This document shows, piece after piece, positions 1 through 14,000 of a stretch of DNA of 64,000 nt. The notes under the pieces are model-generated. The model did no database searches and was not told the DNA's origin. It saw nothing but the letters and a program-made list of their open reading frames with translations. Position numbers and translations under genes: made by a program. Source of the stretch: Serilophus lunatus. Taxonomy: Eukaryota > Chordata > Aves > Passeriformes > Eurylaimidae. The first letter of the stretch is position 1, and each line of letters starts with the position of its first letter. Where the stretch lies: assembly GCA_013399895.1 (NCBI GenBank), contig VXBA01005376.1, forward strand, positions 90,876-154,875, in the 5' to 3' direction.

Positions 1-2089
1 CAACTCCCACTGCACATCTCTTGGAGCCATAGCACAAGCATGTGCATCTTCACATCCCTGAAAATTATGCTAAATCAGTTCATCATATTTCAACCTCACT
101 CTTCTTATGACTGCAAAGTTAATAACTTGAAATGGACATTCTAGAGTTTATCTGACCTGCTTAACTGGTGAAAAGAAGAGCAGTAAAATGTGGTGAAGGC
201 TGGGGGACAATGCCTAGTGATGCTTGGGGCTCTACTACTAGAAGCAATATTGGAAAATTAAGGCAATTGCAGGTTTTTCATTTCTTCTTTTGACCTGTAA
301 AAGTTTGTTTTCCATAACTGACTTTCACATGCAACTTAATATGCTTATTTCTCAATAGGAAAATATCAGTGATGAGGCAGGCTGATCAGATACTTGTCTA
401 ATTCTCCACTGTTTAAAGGTAGAAGGGAATTTCTGAGAAAGGTGGTGGGAACACTTGGGACAGGACAGGTATTCAGAGCTGCTCAACGACTACTTTTGGC
501 CAGTACCTCAGTTATTTACTTCTAGCCCAGTAAGAGATGATATTAAAGTATTAAATTATAGTTACTTCTTACTTAAAAAGGGGCTTTAAAATTTACTTCC
601 AGAAACAAATTAAGAAATATCCCAAGCCCTGTTTTAACAAAGGGTTGTACACTCAGCAGGTTTAGCTAGCTCATTGTAGGCTGGCACTGCAAAGGAGGCG
701 GGAACACTTAACCGGGGTGCAGCAAAAGAAAATGGAATTGTGCAACTGACCCCCCATGTGCCCATTGGATTGCCTTAGTTGTAATGGGACTCTATCCTCT
801 GGCTGATATCAAGCCTATCTACAGAAACATATGAGACAGGAATCAAGCGAATGAGTCTCGTTCTTCAAGCGTAAGACTTGACAGGTTTCAATGTGGGTTT
901 TAAATGCTTGAGCAAGGAAAGGAAGAGGTTCTGGCGATGAAAACTTGCAGAACGGAAATATTCCAGCCTGAATCCACACAGTGTAAAGCATTATGGACAT
1001 CTTTTTATCTTTGGAAATTATTTTACAGTTATCTGTCTAACAACTCTTTTAATTCTCTCTCCTTTGATTCATAATGGGAAGGATTTAAAGAACTATATTT
1101 GATTCACTGGTTGAGGCATTCACAGTACTGTATATTGTTTTAGTGTACTAAATATAGTTGACTTCTGTCTCTTTCAATTACCCTTCTAAAAAGGATTGGT
1201 GAAAAATAATGTACCTCTTTATATAAATTGGTTTGCTGTTGATTAATTCACTTCTAGTGCTTACTTATGTTTTGTAGGATAGGGAGGATGAAACATTTTG
1301 AGTGAGGGAAAAAGCTCTTTTTCTGAGTTTGAGCCTGTAGACTCTTCCCTTTCATATGTATACCTCATCAATATGATGTCAGGATTGTTGATAAGGACAA
1401 AAAAGCCAGACAATGGACTGAATCTTAGTGTTGGCAAAACAGGCCAACTATAAGAAATCCTGATGGTAAAAATAAATTTCTATACATGTTATCCTCACCA
1501 CTAATTAGAAGCAACACTCAATTCAAGTATTACATAATTAACTCACTAACTTCTCTTCTTTTTTGCCACAGCAAAGAACTGAAGAGGAATAGCACGTCCT
1601 AATTCTTAAAAGAATTTTGCTCTGCATCAGAGGTACTCTTAGACATTTCATAAATAGTTCAATTCCATTTGATATAACTTATGTGTATGCCCTCTGTAAG
1701 CTACATATAACTCTTAATACCACTCAGCCTCTCAAAAGGAGGCAGAAACTAGGCATGAATTCTGGGGCAGAATTCAGCTGCAGCTTTGCAAAGGATGCAG
1801 CAGTGAGAGTCAAAGGGTTTCTAACTGTGATATCTTCCAACCATCAAATAGTAATCTAATACTTCGATGAGGAGGAAGCAAAAAAAGATTAATGCATCTT
1901 AGTGATCCATTTAAATTTCCAAAATAGTAATTACTGAACTTGACTGCTCTCCAAAACCTTGTTCTGAAAACAGAACCAAGCAGCAATGCCTTGCCCTGAA
2001 TTTCTGTGGAGTCTGAATGATCAAAGATCTGTTGAAGTTTTATTCACCCACTTTGTTTCAGTGTTTAGACTGGACTGATACTCCAGAAA

Positions 2090-2136
2090 GACAAAAAACC
2101 AAACCAAACTAAACCAAACCAAGACAAAAAAAACAG
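2090..2136. repeat. A-rich / CAAAC low-complexity stretch
   Basis: Repeated AAACCAAAC-type units ending in an A run. Confidence 0.85.
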
Positions 2137-5100
2137 GCTTCCCGAAAGGAAGGAGGTGCTTCATCCAGAGAGACACTAATTCTTTCCAACCTTTTCTTTT
2201 TAACCTTCTTGTTGGAAAGGGTATAAATGTCTCACTACATTTGATAGTGCTTCACTAATTATCAGGATCAATCTACCACTAAAATTTAATGCAGAAAATC
2301 AGAATTCATCATGGATGTTTCATTGATTCCTTTGGAGAAATATGAAGAAAAAATCTAGATCCTGTAATAAGACTTGGAAGAACTTATGACAGGATTGAAA
2401 AATTTTCTAGTGCATCCTATGACAATGCTGGTGACAGTAAATTGGGTAGTCCATTAATATCAAAGGCAGAGGTGAGGATTAGCAAGCGTACATGGAATTG
2501 AGACTTATGACTTTCTGAAGACACGTGTCTGTGTAGCAGATATCCATCCTAAAATCCCTCTTTCCCATCCACGCACCAAATGTTCTCTACGCTTCCTCCT
2601 GATAAGCACCTTCTTCAGACACTGAGATGCCACCAGAAACAGAGGAAGAACACATCACACCTGCATCACGGCTGGTGCAAGTGTAGTTTACTGGCAGTGT
2701 TCATAAAATCTGTAATAAAATATGTAGTTATGCAAGTCTGATGGTCTTTTGTGGTCTGATAGCTTAAATAACTTGCCAGCAGATCATGTACTAGAAACAT
2801 GTCACTGCTTGCAATCCAGCAGCAGGTGTGTTCTTGTCCTTTACTGGAATGCACCTACTGTAGCAGAGTATGAAATTTACCAGTTCAGACAAAGATCATC
2901 TTCAGGTTGTAACAAAGGAGACAAAAGAATGGAAATCTCTTTTTTTTTTTTTTTAAATTTACGAACAGTTCATTCAATGAATGTTGTTCTACAGTTAAAG
3001 CTCTGCTCTCTGAACAGGCAGGCACTCCTAAGACAGAAAATGGTGCCGTTCTTTTTGCCACCAGAGGTTCAGATCCATATTTGACTGGTGTTCTATCAGA
3101 ATGATCAGCTGTTAGGCACATAATATCCCCTGGTACTTGTCTAAAGAAGTCTTGTAGTTAGACATAAAACTAGCAATTTTAAGTTGGACACTCTGTTGCT
3201 TGCTGCTGACCTATATGGGCTACCCATGCATTCAGGCAGGTTTCGTCAATAAAAAAAAGCTCCCAGCGGAATGTGATATGATATACAACATACTTTGTCC
3301 GTCTTTAAATCTAGATACTTCAGAATTCAAGAGATAATTAGGGGCTTATAAGCTATGCTGCTCTCCTTTGGGGACTATTAATACATTAAGAAATTCAAGC
3401 ACTCCTGAGAAACCAATATGAAGATGATACATATACACTAGAAAACTATCATGTCTATAAGCAAAGGAATACGCTGGTGTCTGAACATCATAGAACTGGA
3501 TGAAACTGTTTCCCTGAAGAAACTACTTCCTCTGTACATTTCTTCCTAATTTGATGGTCTTTCAGAAAAAGTAATGACTATAGAAAGTAACATGATAACG
3601 TGGAAACAGCGAACTATAAGTTTCTCTGATGTGTTGTCAGATGTTTCTGCAGGAGAGAAGTAGAGGGAAAATAGATAGAAGGAGGAGAACAATATCTGCA
3701 GAACCTATAAATATCTGAGGCAATGCTGCAGTGGAAAAAATGGAATCAAAGGTAAGAGTGTAGGGGAGAGTGGAAAGGAAACTTTGTCTACTATCTGTGT
3801 CTCTTTGAAAGGTCCATGTAATGCAACAGCCCCTGCCACGCTGTGAAACCCAGCTGACCCACAGTGATCTAGTGGGTCCCCCAGTACCTGTGCAGGACTC
3901 ATGCTTCTGGTGCCAGGGCTTTGAACATTGCTACTGTGACTCTTATTAGAACAGTGCAGCAAACAGCACCGTCTGAACTGAAAGGAGGAAGAAATCAGAT
4001 GAACAAGACTGAAAGAGAAGGATAAAGAAAAGACTCAAGGCAGATGGCTCTTTCTTGCTCTTGCCAGACAGATATGACAAAGAAGAAGCAGCAAGGCAAC
4101 CACCATAATAGGAAAGGCCACATCTGGAATCATCTACCTTGGGCAAAAAGCAGAAAGCCTGTCCAGAACTGTAATCCCATTTCCTCAGCTGTAAGCACAA
4201 TGGTTTGTAGTGCCCTGGCCTACTCCAGTGTCTGCCAGCATCTCAGGTATGCTATGGCTCCCCTCATTTTCAGTGCTCTTTGGGGCAACATGAATTTCAA
4301 GTCTAATAACTAGTCTAATGAGACTAAATAATTAGTATAATAAAGTTAAATATTTGTTGAATAATCAAAGAATTTCCTTGAAAGGCAGAAGGAAGACACA
4401 TTTTGTCATAAAGCAAAGAAAATAACTAATAAAATGAAAACTCATTTCACCACAGGCACCCAACTTCTCACATTCTAGTACAACAGGTATGCTGACGGTT
4501 AAGAAGACAACTACTTCTTGAAAGAGCTTATAATCAAGACAATATGCAAAAAACTGTGAACAATACAGCAAAAACACAAACATATTTCAATACATTTATT
4601 TCTCACTCCTGTAGTTCCTCCTTCCCTTGGTCGCAGTACCCTCAGGTAATCAAGGAATGTCAAGTTCAAACACAAGTTCAGTAGTTTCACTTAACAGTTA
4701 CTGTGTTGCAGTGTACAATTTTACCTCGGAATTAGTCATTCCTTGTTAGGATCTCTTGCAATTTTGTTTCTAGATCAGATCTTTAAGGATAATCCAGCAC
4801 TGTGCTTAACAGCCAAAAATATCATTATCTTCCTTGCAGGCAAAGGGTACCTTTTGAAAGGAACATAAACTTTATTTTCAGAGATACTGGTTATTTGCAG
4901 CTCTTAATGGCTTCAAATAACATTTTGGGCACTATTGCCTCTGAAAGGTCAGGCTTTCCATATACACAACTGGAATTCATTCCCAAAACAGAATAGTTTC
5001 CATGCAAAGAAAAAAAAATATTCTGGTAAGATTTAGAGAAAATTTTGAGCTGAGTTTTTACCAGCAATGGATGAAAAATTTCAGAACTGTTTTAAGAAGG

Positions 5101-5531
5101 GCTTTGACATAAGGGAAGCAAGTAATCAGTGAGACAACTCACTGCCACACTAGTTAATTTACAAATAATAAAGGCAAAAACTGTTACCAATTTCCAAAGA
5201 GCTGTATCATACCTGGCCTGGATGAGAGACGAATTTCAAATTCTGCCTCCTTCCACATTTGACCATACCAAAGCCTATAAATTACTGATGATCAGCTCCG
5301 TCGGTGACAGAAGGGACTGGCTGTTAGACCACGTCCAGATATTTTCAGCACTACCTTGTCTTCTAAATGTGGTGCTGCTTACTGTATAGTTTCTGCCACG
5401 GCTATCGCCAAGCATTATTAGAAGTGAGTCAGGGATTGCACATTTCCTAGTGCAGATTCACCCTCACAATTCCAAAGGAAACAGCTCCAAAATGAGACTA
5501 GTGAAAATGTGAGAATAAAGGCATTATTCTT

Positions 5532-5546
5532 TATATATATATATAT
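5532..5546. repeat. TA dinucleotide repeat
   Basis: About seven TA units. Confidence 0.9.
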
Positions 5547-8500
5547 GTTTTCAGAAAGGAATTCAGTTTATTACTTACACTATTTTTGTTCAGCAGACAG
5601 ACCAAATTAGCTGGAGGGCTACTTACTTTCAAGTAGATCCAGTGTTCCACTCCTCTCCTGGCAGAAAAAGAAAGGAAAATATCTTCAGGTTTTCAAGACA
5701 CAGATCGTGTGTATTTCTTGTGGTACAAAGTAATTTCTTTTAACATTAAGCTATGCAATTCACCAATTCCCAGAACTGCATGTTAGAGTCTGCACTCTGA
5801 ACAAAGCTAAGTACCTTACCTTCCAGGGCTCTTTTGTCTTCTAAATGCATCCTCCTTGGTTGTATTTCATGTTATTGTGTTCTCACTGCTTCTGTATAAA
5901 TGAACATATTAATCCTTAATTTTCTGTGTTTCTTGCTTCATTTGCCAGGGAAGCATTTTTCTTCTCTCAGAAGCCGCAGATGCAGACTACCACTGTGCCA
6001 GCTTCTTCCTGTCTGGAGTGGTCTGGCAAAAGGAATTAGTTCAGGAAAGTTCATAAAACTGTATATTTTCATTTCTACTGTACTTCACAGCTGTCTCATT
6101 GTGTTCTCATCACTTCACTTTTGAATATACTTATGAAAGCCCATCACAGTGGATAAGGTCTGCAGGGTTGGAAAGCTGACCTTCCAAGACAAGGAGTAGA
6201 AATATGGGAGGCAATCTTTCTCCCATCAAATGACAGTTCCTCCACTACTCTTTTACCCCTTGGGGTACCCCCGAGAAAATGTAAAACCACAATTTTGACT
6301 TGTTGCAGCATTCACAATAGTGAAGAAAAAGCTGTCAGGATTCACTTGTCAGGAGCTTAGGCAGCTGTGGAACTTGAGGTCCATTTGACAAGACTTCAGG
6401 AATTTGAATGCAGTAGAACATTATAATACTACATGGGCAGGATACGCGCCAGTTGGGAAGAAGACAGGTTTTGGTTGGGATAAGATGAAAAACAGACAAC
6501 TAGAAAGAAGTACAAGTGTAATACTGCTTGTGACTACATATTTTAAAACATAGCACATCAACATAGAGAAAACTAGTTCACTAGTAGCAGCCAGAGCTGT
6601 TGCATTTTTCTAGACCACAGACTGGGGCTATAGAGGTATCATACACAGAGATAAAGGCCTAAAATTAAGCAAAGAATTCATGGAATCACCTTTTTAAATC
6701 TTCAACTCCTGAATCTTGAAAATGCTAGTGAAGAAAACTGAAATGCATGTAAGTTAGCATGCAGTTACATAAACCTACTCATGAGATCCCAAACAGGACT
6801 CTAAGATTTTCCAAAGAACTTGATCCCACCACATCTGCTTTTTCTTGAGAAAGGACGCCATGAAAATCAGTCCTCAGGCAGATAGAACAGATTCCTCCTC
6901 CCTTTGACTACCACATCACTGCAAAGAGCCCAGCATCCCCAAAAATCATGGAAGGTAAAAGAAATGGCACTTACTGCCGCAGAGCTTTTACAATAAGTTT
7001 GATGTTGCAGTGCAGCTACAAGCAACTCTTTTCAGCAAGCACCAGCTCTAGGCCTTGTTTTACAATGGAACTGATAAGATATGGAAACTCTAATTTGGAT
7101 GTTCCACTATATATGCCGGTTAAAGCCTGTAGATACTGGTTATTCAGACACAATCAGGGGTTGCCTCACACCTCCTACAATGAAGCTACTGATCCTCACC
7201 TATCATCACCTACACAGGCCACTGCAAACCATCCTTGAAACATCTCATCAGAAACTGGTAGACTCTCTATTACAGCTGTAACAGTATTAATATTTGATAT
7301 CTTCACAACAGTAAAGACTTTTTTTAAAGAAGAAAAGTCTGAAAAAGACATTATTAGTCACAAGATGAACCAGAGGCTGTTAATCTCCTGTCTACACCTT
7401 AAGAAAGAAAAGATAAGAAAAATCTAATTTAAACAAATGCTACTAAGGGCAAAAAATTCAGACTGACACTACATTAAATTACTTGGGAGGCTTAGGTATC
7501 CAGCCATGGTCTTCAGTAAAAAAGAAAATTATAGGGTCTATCAATTAGAGAAGCGGTGCTCTGTGCCTATGTGCTGGCATGCTTACAGTTTTTTTTAACG
7601 TCTGGCAGGATGTTTTACAAACTAAACTCAGCAAGATGACAATTCCACCAGAAGGTGCTTCAGATGGTTTTGCTAATAATTCTGATCAGCTGAAATGGAG
7701 AAAAACACCACTTCGTTTATTTGGCTTTTCCAGAACCTGTCAAATCTGAGCAGAACCATTAATTGCCCCCCTACTGCATCTCCCCCCGCCATCTCTCCCA
7801 CCTTCTTCCAGAAAAGACACACTTCAATTTATTCATTTTTTTCTACAAGTACTTTGCATAAACAGCCTTTTGTTTATTCTCCAAACTTTGGTCATTCTTC
7901 ATGCACTTCCTTTGCCAGAAGGAAGTGCCATTTCTTGAGAATATTCATTGGAGGCTGGTACTGCTACTGCTGCAAAGATGTAAGTGCTAACCACCATATA
8001 TTGGCTTTTGTTTTAATAGGCTTTTAACCAACTTTGTTAATGGACTGAATGCAATTTAGATATGGAACTTGGCTAAAATGTAGCTTCAATTGGCTATTAA
8101 AATTTAAGAGCCAACTAAGATAGCTAATTACAAAAAAGCTCCAGTGATAATGCTAAGCAGAATTAGTAATAGCAAATGACAGTCTGTCTAGTCTTATTCC
8201 CAAAGGGAAAGAAACTCTTAACTGAGAAGTCAACCAGACAACGTACAGAAAACCTAATTGCATTACTGGTATTATGGCATCCCAAATCTGGCAGCTCACT
8301 GGGACAAAACAGTGAGAAAAGTCTGCCAAACTATTCGGGAAATCAAGTGACCCCCCCNATCGGGGGTTATTATTTTATATGAACTTACTGGAAAAAAATC
8401 TTGGAAAAATTATCAAACCAGCACCACCCAGAAAATGTCTTATATCCATTTTGAATTTGATTCTCTCACCAGTTACTTTAAATTAGTGGGAAAACATAAA

Positions 8501-10777
8501 CAATCTGTCTGCAAAATGTTCAAGCCCTACAAGCAGCATTCTGTGCCTCATTATCAATATCCTCATTACACCATCAGCTGAAGTGCCGACTAGTTCTCCT
8601 GTGAAGATTTATCATGTATGGTGGCCACTTTGAAACATAGGTAGCAGAGTCTTTAACATTCCCTACTCAAGTGTCTCCCTGCTGTGCCTGTAAATGTCAG
8701 TCCAGTTTTTTCACGGCTGCGCGCACAGATTAGAAACAGCAGGAGAGCTTGGGAGTATGACTACAATACTAGTAAGGACACTTGTCTTCATGGCACTGCT
8801 CAAGTGATTCTTGGAATGCAGGACCCTGCTGTTTTCTAATATTTACACACAACTGGAGTCATCAAGAGCAGTAAATGCAGTCTAAAGGCAGCTTGCTTCT
8901 TTTTGTGTTAGGGGCTTTACTTTCAAACGGGGATGTCAACAAAATACCACTACACCCTCCACCTCTCAAAAAGTGGTGTATTCCCTTATTGGTGCTTTGC
9001 AAAACAGTAAAAACATGTGTGCAAGCACACACTGTACGATACATACGGCAGCACTGCAGGTATTATCACAGCCTTCCCCCTGGCTCTTCCTGACCATCCC
9101 CTGCTTTAAACACTACTGCAGTTATAGGAGTAACTTGCCTGTGAAGAGCTTTACAGTATCTCATGAGCAGAGACAAGTCCTAAAACAAAAAAAGCACCTT
9201 TTTTCTTCACAGAACACTTGCCAGGACATCTTTTTTCAGGACATTTTTGGGGTGGGAGGAGATAGGGGTGGCTTGCGAAATCTGCACTCAAAACATTCTT
9301 TTCAAATAAATGAAAATGTCAGTGTTTGTTGCATTTGGCTTTCGTAGTGTCAAAAGAAATCACACTCCTTGAAAACTTGGAAAGCAAAGAAAGGAAGTTT
9401 ACTGGTAAATAAGTTACTAAAAAAATAAAATGTCAAACAACTGAAGTACAAAAGAAGACATTAACTTTGAGTATGTGACAAGTAAGAGAATACAATATGC
9501 CTTCTTGACAATAGCTATTCACAACAGTGTAACATACTTTCTGAGCAAAATGATTAAACAAAGTCATTAAAATTAGAGTTTGATTCAAGGAGTTTTAAAT
9601 ATGAGAGAGGCTTTAGCAGTCCTATTTTTACATCTGAAACAAAGAGAATGCTTAAAAGTTGTCAGCTAGACTTTGCTAATATCCAGGAAAATGAATTTGC
9701 GTAACAATCAATAGAAATGAGAAAGCACCTTTAAATATGGTATTCCAGTTTTATTTCAAAACAATGGACCCCTTCATTATAAAACATAACCTCATCATTC
9801 AATCAACTTTTCATGTTAAAACATATTTATTCTAGTGAGTAGCTACTCAGACGTTATACAATCAAGCAAGATGGACATCCACACAAATACGCTGCTCAAT
9901 GGCCCATATGGATTCCTCGTGGTTTGCCAAGCTTTCATAAAGTAGTCTCCCTGATAAGGATGATGTTCATGTCCTAATTATGTGCATTTTGCAGTAATTA
10001 AATGAGAAGTAGAGGTATTTCACAGTGAAATTCAACACTACTTTTTGACCTACAACTCTGAAGAGAAGACTTAAAGCTAAGCAAGGAAGTACTTTAACAA
10101 AAGGATTTGCAAGACTACATGCTTCACTATTTTTGTCGTTATGAGATGCAAGTCAGTATTTCATTGGAACTAGATACTGTACAAAGTCCCTTGTAATTAT
10201 AATTTTTCTTGCCTTTTCATTAATATAAAAAGAAAACCTGAGGGAGTTGTTGAAAATAGGCATTGGGTTTTGGTTAGTTCTTTTCTTCGCCCTAGGCCCC
10301 GTGTCTGAAATTCTGGTCTCTTTCTTTCCAGAGAAACTCTGAATAATTGGACAAGCGACACAAACACAAATACTATGCAAAAAAATAGCTAAAATTCTCT
10401 ACTTGTCTTCAAAAGAATTATTTAAATGCATTTAATACAAACTGGAATGGATGTGATTCCTGTCGTATGTTTTGTTTTTAAATCAAACATTTGAGAAACA
10501 CTGAACACTGAGATGAATTCTGAAATGGCATCTAAGTGCCTTCCAATAAGACTTTACTCAAAACTATAAGAAATCAGATGCAACACTGCTGTTCCTCATA
10601 CAGTACCCATACTGAAACTACTAAATAAGGCTTTTTATCTGCATTATAAAGCAGAAAAAAAGCACTTTTAGTTTGCCTTTAAGACATGAATTCATGTATT
10701 TAAAAAATAAAAATGCATCCTCACTTCAAAAGTTGGCAACATTTTGCATTAGTATTTAAGTATACATAAATTATGCA

Positions 10778-10960
10778 AATATTTTAATAAAACATTTATT
10801 CTTCAAAAACAGGTACAAACAGCAGTTCATGTTTTTACAGGATTCATTTAAAAAGGAAAGAAAAAGATTCCAGTGCTACAAAAAAAAAACAAAAACAAAA
10901 AAATCCTAACAAACCAGAAATGAGTCACAGAGCAACTTCATTTGTTGCTCCATCTATTAT
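10778..10960 (-). other. VRK1: VRK1 3' untranslated region (short form)
   Basis: From the stop codon to about 20 nt past the first poly(A) signal. It starts with a perfect 7-bp stem-loop (10930-10950) and contains a T-rich tract on the transcript strand (10879-10903 on plus). The end is estimated from the hexamer. Further AATAAA hexamers on the minus strand at 9826-9831 and 9750-9755 could serve a longer form. Confidence 0.6.
10795..10800 (-). terminator. VRK1: Polyadenylation signal AATAAA for VRK1
   Basis: The canonical hexamer lies 161 nt past the VRK1 stop codon on the minus strand and is the nearest one. Cleavage is expected 15-25 nt further, near 10775-10780. Confidence 0.6.
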
Positions 10961-11040
10961 TTACTTCTGGACTCTCTTTCTGGTTGCTGTGCTTTTCTTG
11001 GATTTTGGTGAGGTCTTCCGGGTTCTAGTAGCTACTGCAT
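10961..11040 (-). CDS. VRK1: VRK1 last coding exon (exon 13) and stop
   Basis: 80 coding nt after acceptor TTTGAATTGCAG. It completes a split codon and encodes AVATRTRKTSPKSKKSTATR, ending KRVQK and TAA at 10963-10961. The terminal TRKRVQK-type end matches human VRK1. The tail is strongly basic (Arg/Lys with Ser/Thr) and probably contacts nucleosome or DNA, as described for human VRK1. A further small exon in the 8.3-kb intron before this one cannot be excluded, since both flanking junctions are phase 1. Confidence 0.93.
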
Positions 11041-14000
11041 CTGCAATTCAAACAAAACAAGAGGACAGACTTTTTATTAAATAAAACTACAACAACAAAT
11101 CAAAAGAAAATACTTTTAGTCTTTAAGAGGACAGATCAACTCAAACCACTCACTGAGCTTTGAGTGGGAAGACAGGGAATACAATAAGAACACAGAAAAA
11201 TCTGCAATTATTTCTGGGCACTGATCTTCTCCTAAGAAACATGTACAGTTCAACTTCTCCAAGAGTAGCATTACATGGAGTTGAGCCATCTTTTTGGCTC
11301 ACCTTCATCAAAAGAATCAGATCCTCTTCAAAACCTAAACCCCTCCTTCCTCCTTATGTGCCAACCTTTAGTTCTATAGCGCCTTCCAGTATTAAGACAT
11401 TTTTGGTGCTCTTTGGACCTTTGAGGAAGCTGATCCAGCTCATAACCTGCTATCATGGTTTAACCCCAGACAGCAACTACTTGCCATGAGGAGTTCGTTC
11501 ACTTACTCCTTCCCCACCACCCAGTGGGGTGGGGAGGAGAATCAGATAAAGGAAGAAACTTTGTGAATAGAAATAGCAACAGTTTAAAAATTCAAATAAA
11601 GTAAAATATAATGAAAGTAAAAAGAGAGGCATTGCCACGCACTAAAAACACCTCAATCAGCTCACAAATGATACACAACAAAGTTGCTTGCCACCCACTG
11701 ACCAATGCCCAGCTAATCCCCCAGCAGCTATCAGACCCTCCCAGCCAAATCCCCAGTATATATACTGGGCATGAAGTAGTATGGAATACCGCTCTGGCCA
11801 GCTTGGATCAGCTGTCCTCGTTGTGCTCCCCCCTGGCTTCTTGTGCAGCAACAACTTCAGTGTACTAGCAACATTATCCTCACACTAAATTCAAAGCACA
11901 GCTCTGTACCAGCTACTGAAGAAAATTAACTCTCGGTTTTCACCAGGACACTTAGCTAAGAAATTTTTTTTGGTCTGGTATTTTCATAGTTTAGTGAACT
12001 GTAGCATCTTCAAGCATTCTGAATGCAGCTTGTATAAGAGGAGGTGGAGGGCACACAGGTGAAAAAAGGAGACTTTTTTTGGCAATGTCAAGCTGTTAAA
12101 TCAGCTCAGCTGTCAGTGCAACTCTACCTACAGATTGAGGCTATTACTTGACAATGTTTTATTAACAAAGGTAAGGAATAATGCTATCTAAATAAGATTC
12201 CTAGTAAACTTGGCAGGCAGGTTATTCAAAGAGATACCTAAAAGCAGTAGCAGAAACCAGCCTACACTCTGATTCTTTCCTGTCCACTAGCAAGGAAAAG
12301 AAAACAAAACAGCACAGCTCATTTCTGTGAATCACATTCAACTTGAAGTCACTTTGACAAAAAATATTACACATAATAAAAATTCCTATCTTTTAACAAA
12401 TACAGTAAAAATGAAATGTTTTTCATCCCTTAATCCTGTTTGTTTAGCATTCTGAACTTTTTTTTAATCCCAAATTGCTCCTTGAAGACAGCATGCCTAA
12501 CTACTTCAGCTCTTTCTTGTAAAACTATATGCAATTTCACAGCTCCTGTCAACTGTACAGACAAAAGGAAAAGGTAAAATAGTTTCACGGAAGTCCTTAA
12601 GAAAGAAGCTGTTCATTTAAGACAACAGCCTTCGAGCAGTATGAGTCACTGATCATTCAAGTTCAATAAATAAACTTGGGGAAAGCAAGGAGGCACAGAG
12701 CAAGGCAAAATATGAAAGAAACCCAGCAGTACTGTGCATAGTTTGGGGCTCCATCATTCAAGAAAGCTCTGAGAAAAATGGAAAACAAAATAGTTTCCAG
12801 CCTTTCAACAAAAACCCAAGAATTTAACTAGCTTATATGTCCACAGTGGCTAGGACAACTACTAAAGAGAATTCTTATTAGGCATCCCTCTTTTCTTGTA
12901 AAATGTGCTTCAGTTATATTTCAGCTGTCTTTGTTCTTATCAAATAACCAAAGGAAACAAGAGAATGGAACCCATACAATAGCTATTTACATAAGGAGGG
13001 AATAAAAAATAAAATATTTCCAGTACTGGAAGCTGCAAGACTATACTCAGCATCCAGCTGCAAATATCAAATGGGATCTTAAGCCTGGCTGCAGCATTTA
13101 AGGAGAGTTCAGAACCATCATTCTCAAATCAGCTTGGGCAGTTTGAATATGGTGCCAGTGAAGAGCTACTTTTCTTTTAAGATGAAATAAGGAAGAGTAT
13201 GTAGTCCTCTGACAAGCTCTTTCCCAACTCAGCGAGGGAACCCCTGGATAAATGAAAAAAACTTGCAGTGTAACAGCTCTCTAACAAGAATTTTTGAAGA
13301 CTCTGAAAGCTGTTGAAGCAATTGCAAGGGTGACAAATAGTAGTTTTAATTAGTTGCTTTGTTCTCTTTTCTCACTAGTTCTTTTTCTAAAATAATCCAG
13401 AAATACGACTCAGAAAAAAAGGACAGAGAGAGCAAAAGAAGGCAAAGATGGACTAGAATTCCAAGAAATATATGATTGTGGGGTAGGAAAGAGAGAGGAA
13501 AAAGTCTGTACATTTATGGGATAGGGCCTGGCTTTAGGTACTCTGTGCTTCCAAGTCCTCTCTTTTCTGCAACAAATGAAGGAAATACATTTCATATTCT
13601 CATATGGAAAAACATCAGAACACAAGAATATATTATTTGATGACTTTATGTCTGTGTATTTCTTAGAGATAAGATCAAATCTCAGCATTCTTCTAAAAAT
13701 TTGAATATAAAATTGTTCCAGATGAAACTGAAACTGGTTTATTTCCATTTGAAAAAATTGCTTTACTGAAGACATTCCAAAACACAATTGTACACACACA
13801 TATAAATCCGGCTAATCCCACCTCCTCAGAATGTGTCTAAAACTAGTCCTTCTCTTCACCACACAGCAATTTGCAGGAGGAAAAAAGTTTAAATCAAGTA
13901 CATTTCTTGCAATCTTCAAAAAGGTTAGTTGTCTGTAAAAATCTGAATCACTACAGTATAATTTTTCTTTCCTGTAGAAAAATTTCACTTGCAAATTTTC

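Larger units (their letters stand above)
1..10777. other. Intergenic DNA downstream of VRK1
   Basis: No coding exon, RNA gene or recognisable mobile element was found. Reading frames reach at most about 124 codons and lack domain motifs. It contains a CAAAC-type low-complexity stretch (2090-2136), a T15 tract (2940-2954), a TA repeat (5532-5546) and one ambiguous base (8358). Minus-strand AATAAA hexamers at 9750 and 9826 could end a longer VRK1 transcript. Confidence 0.75.
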
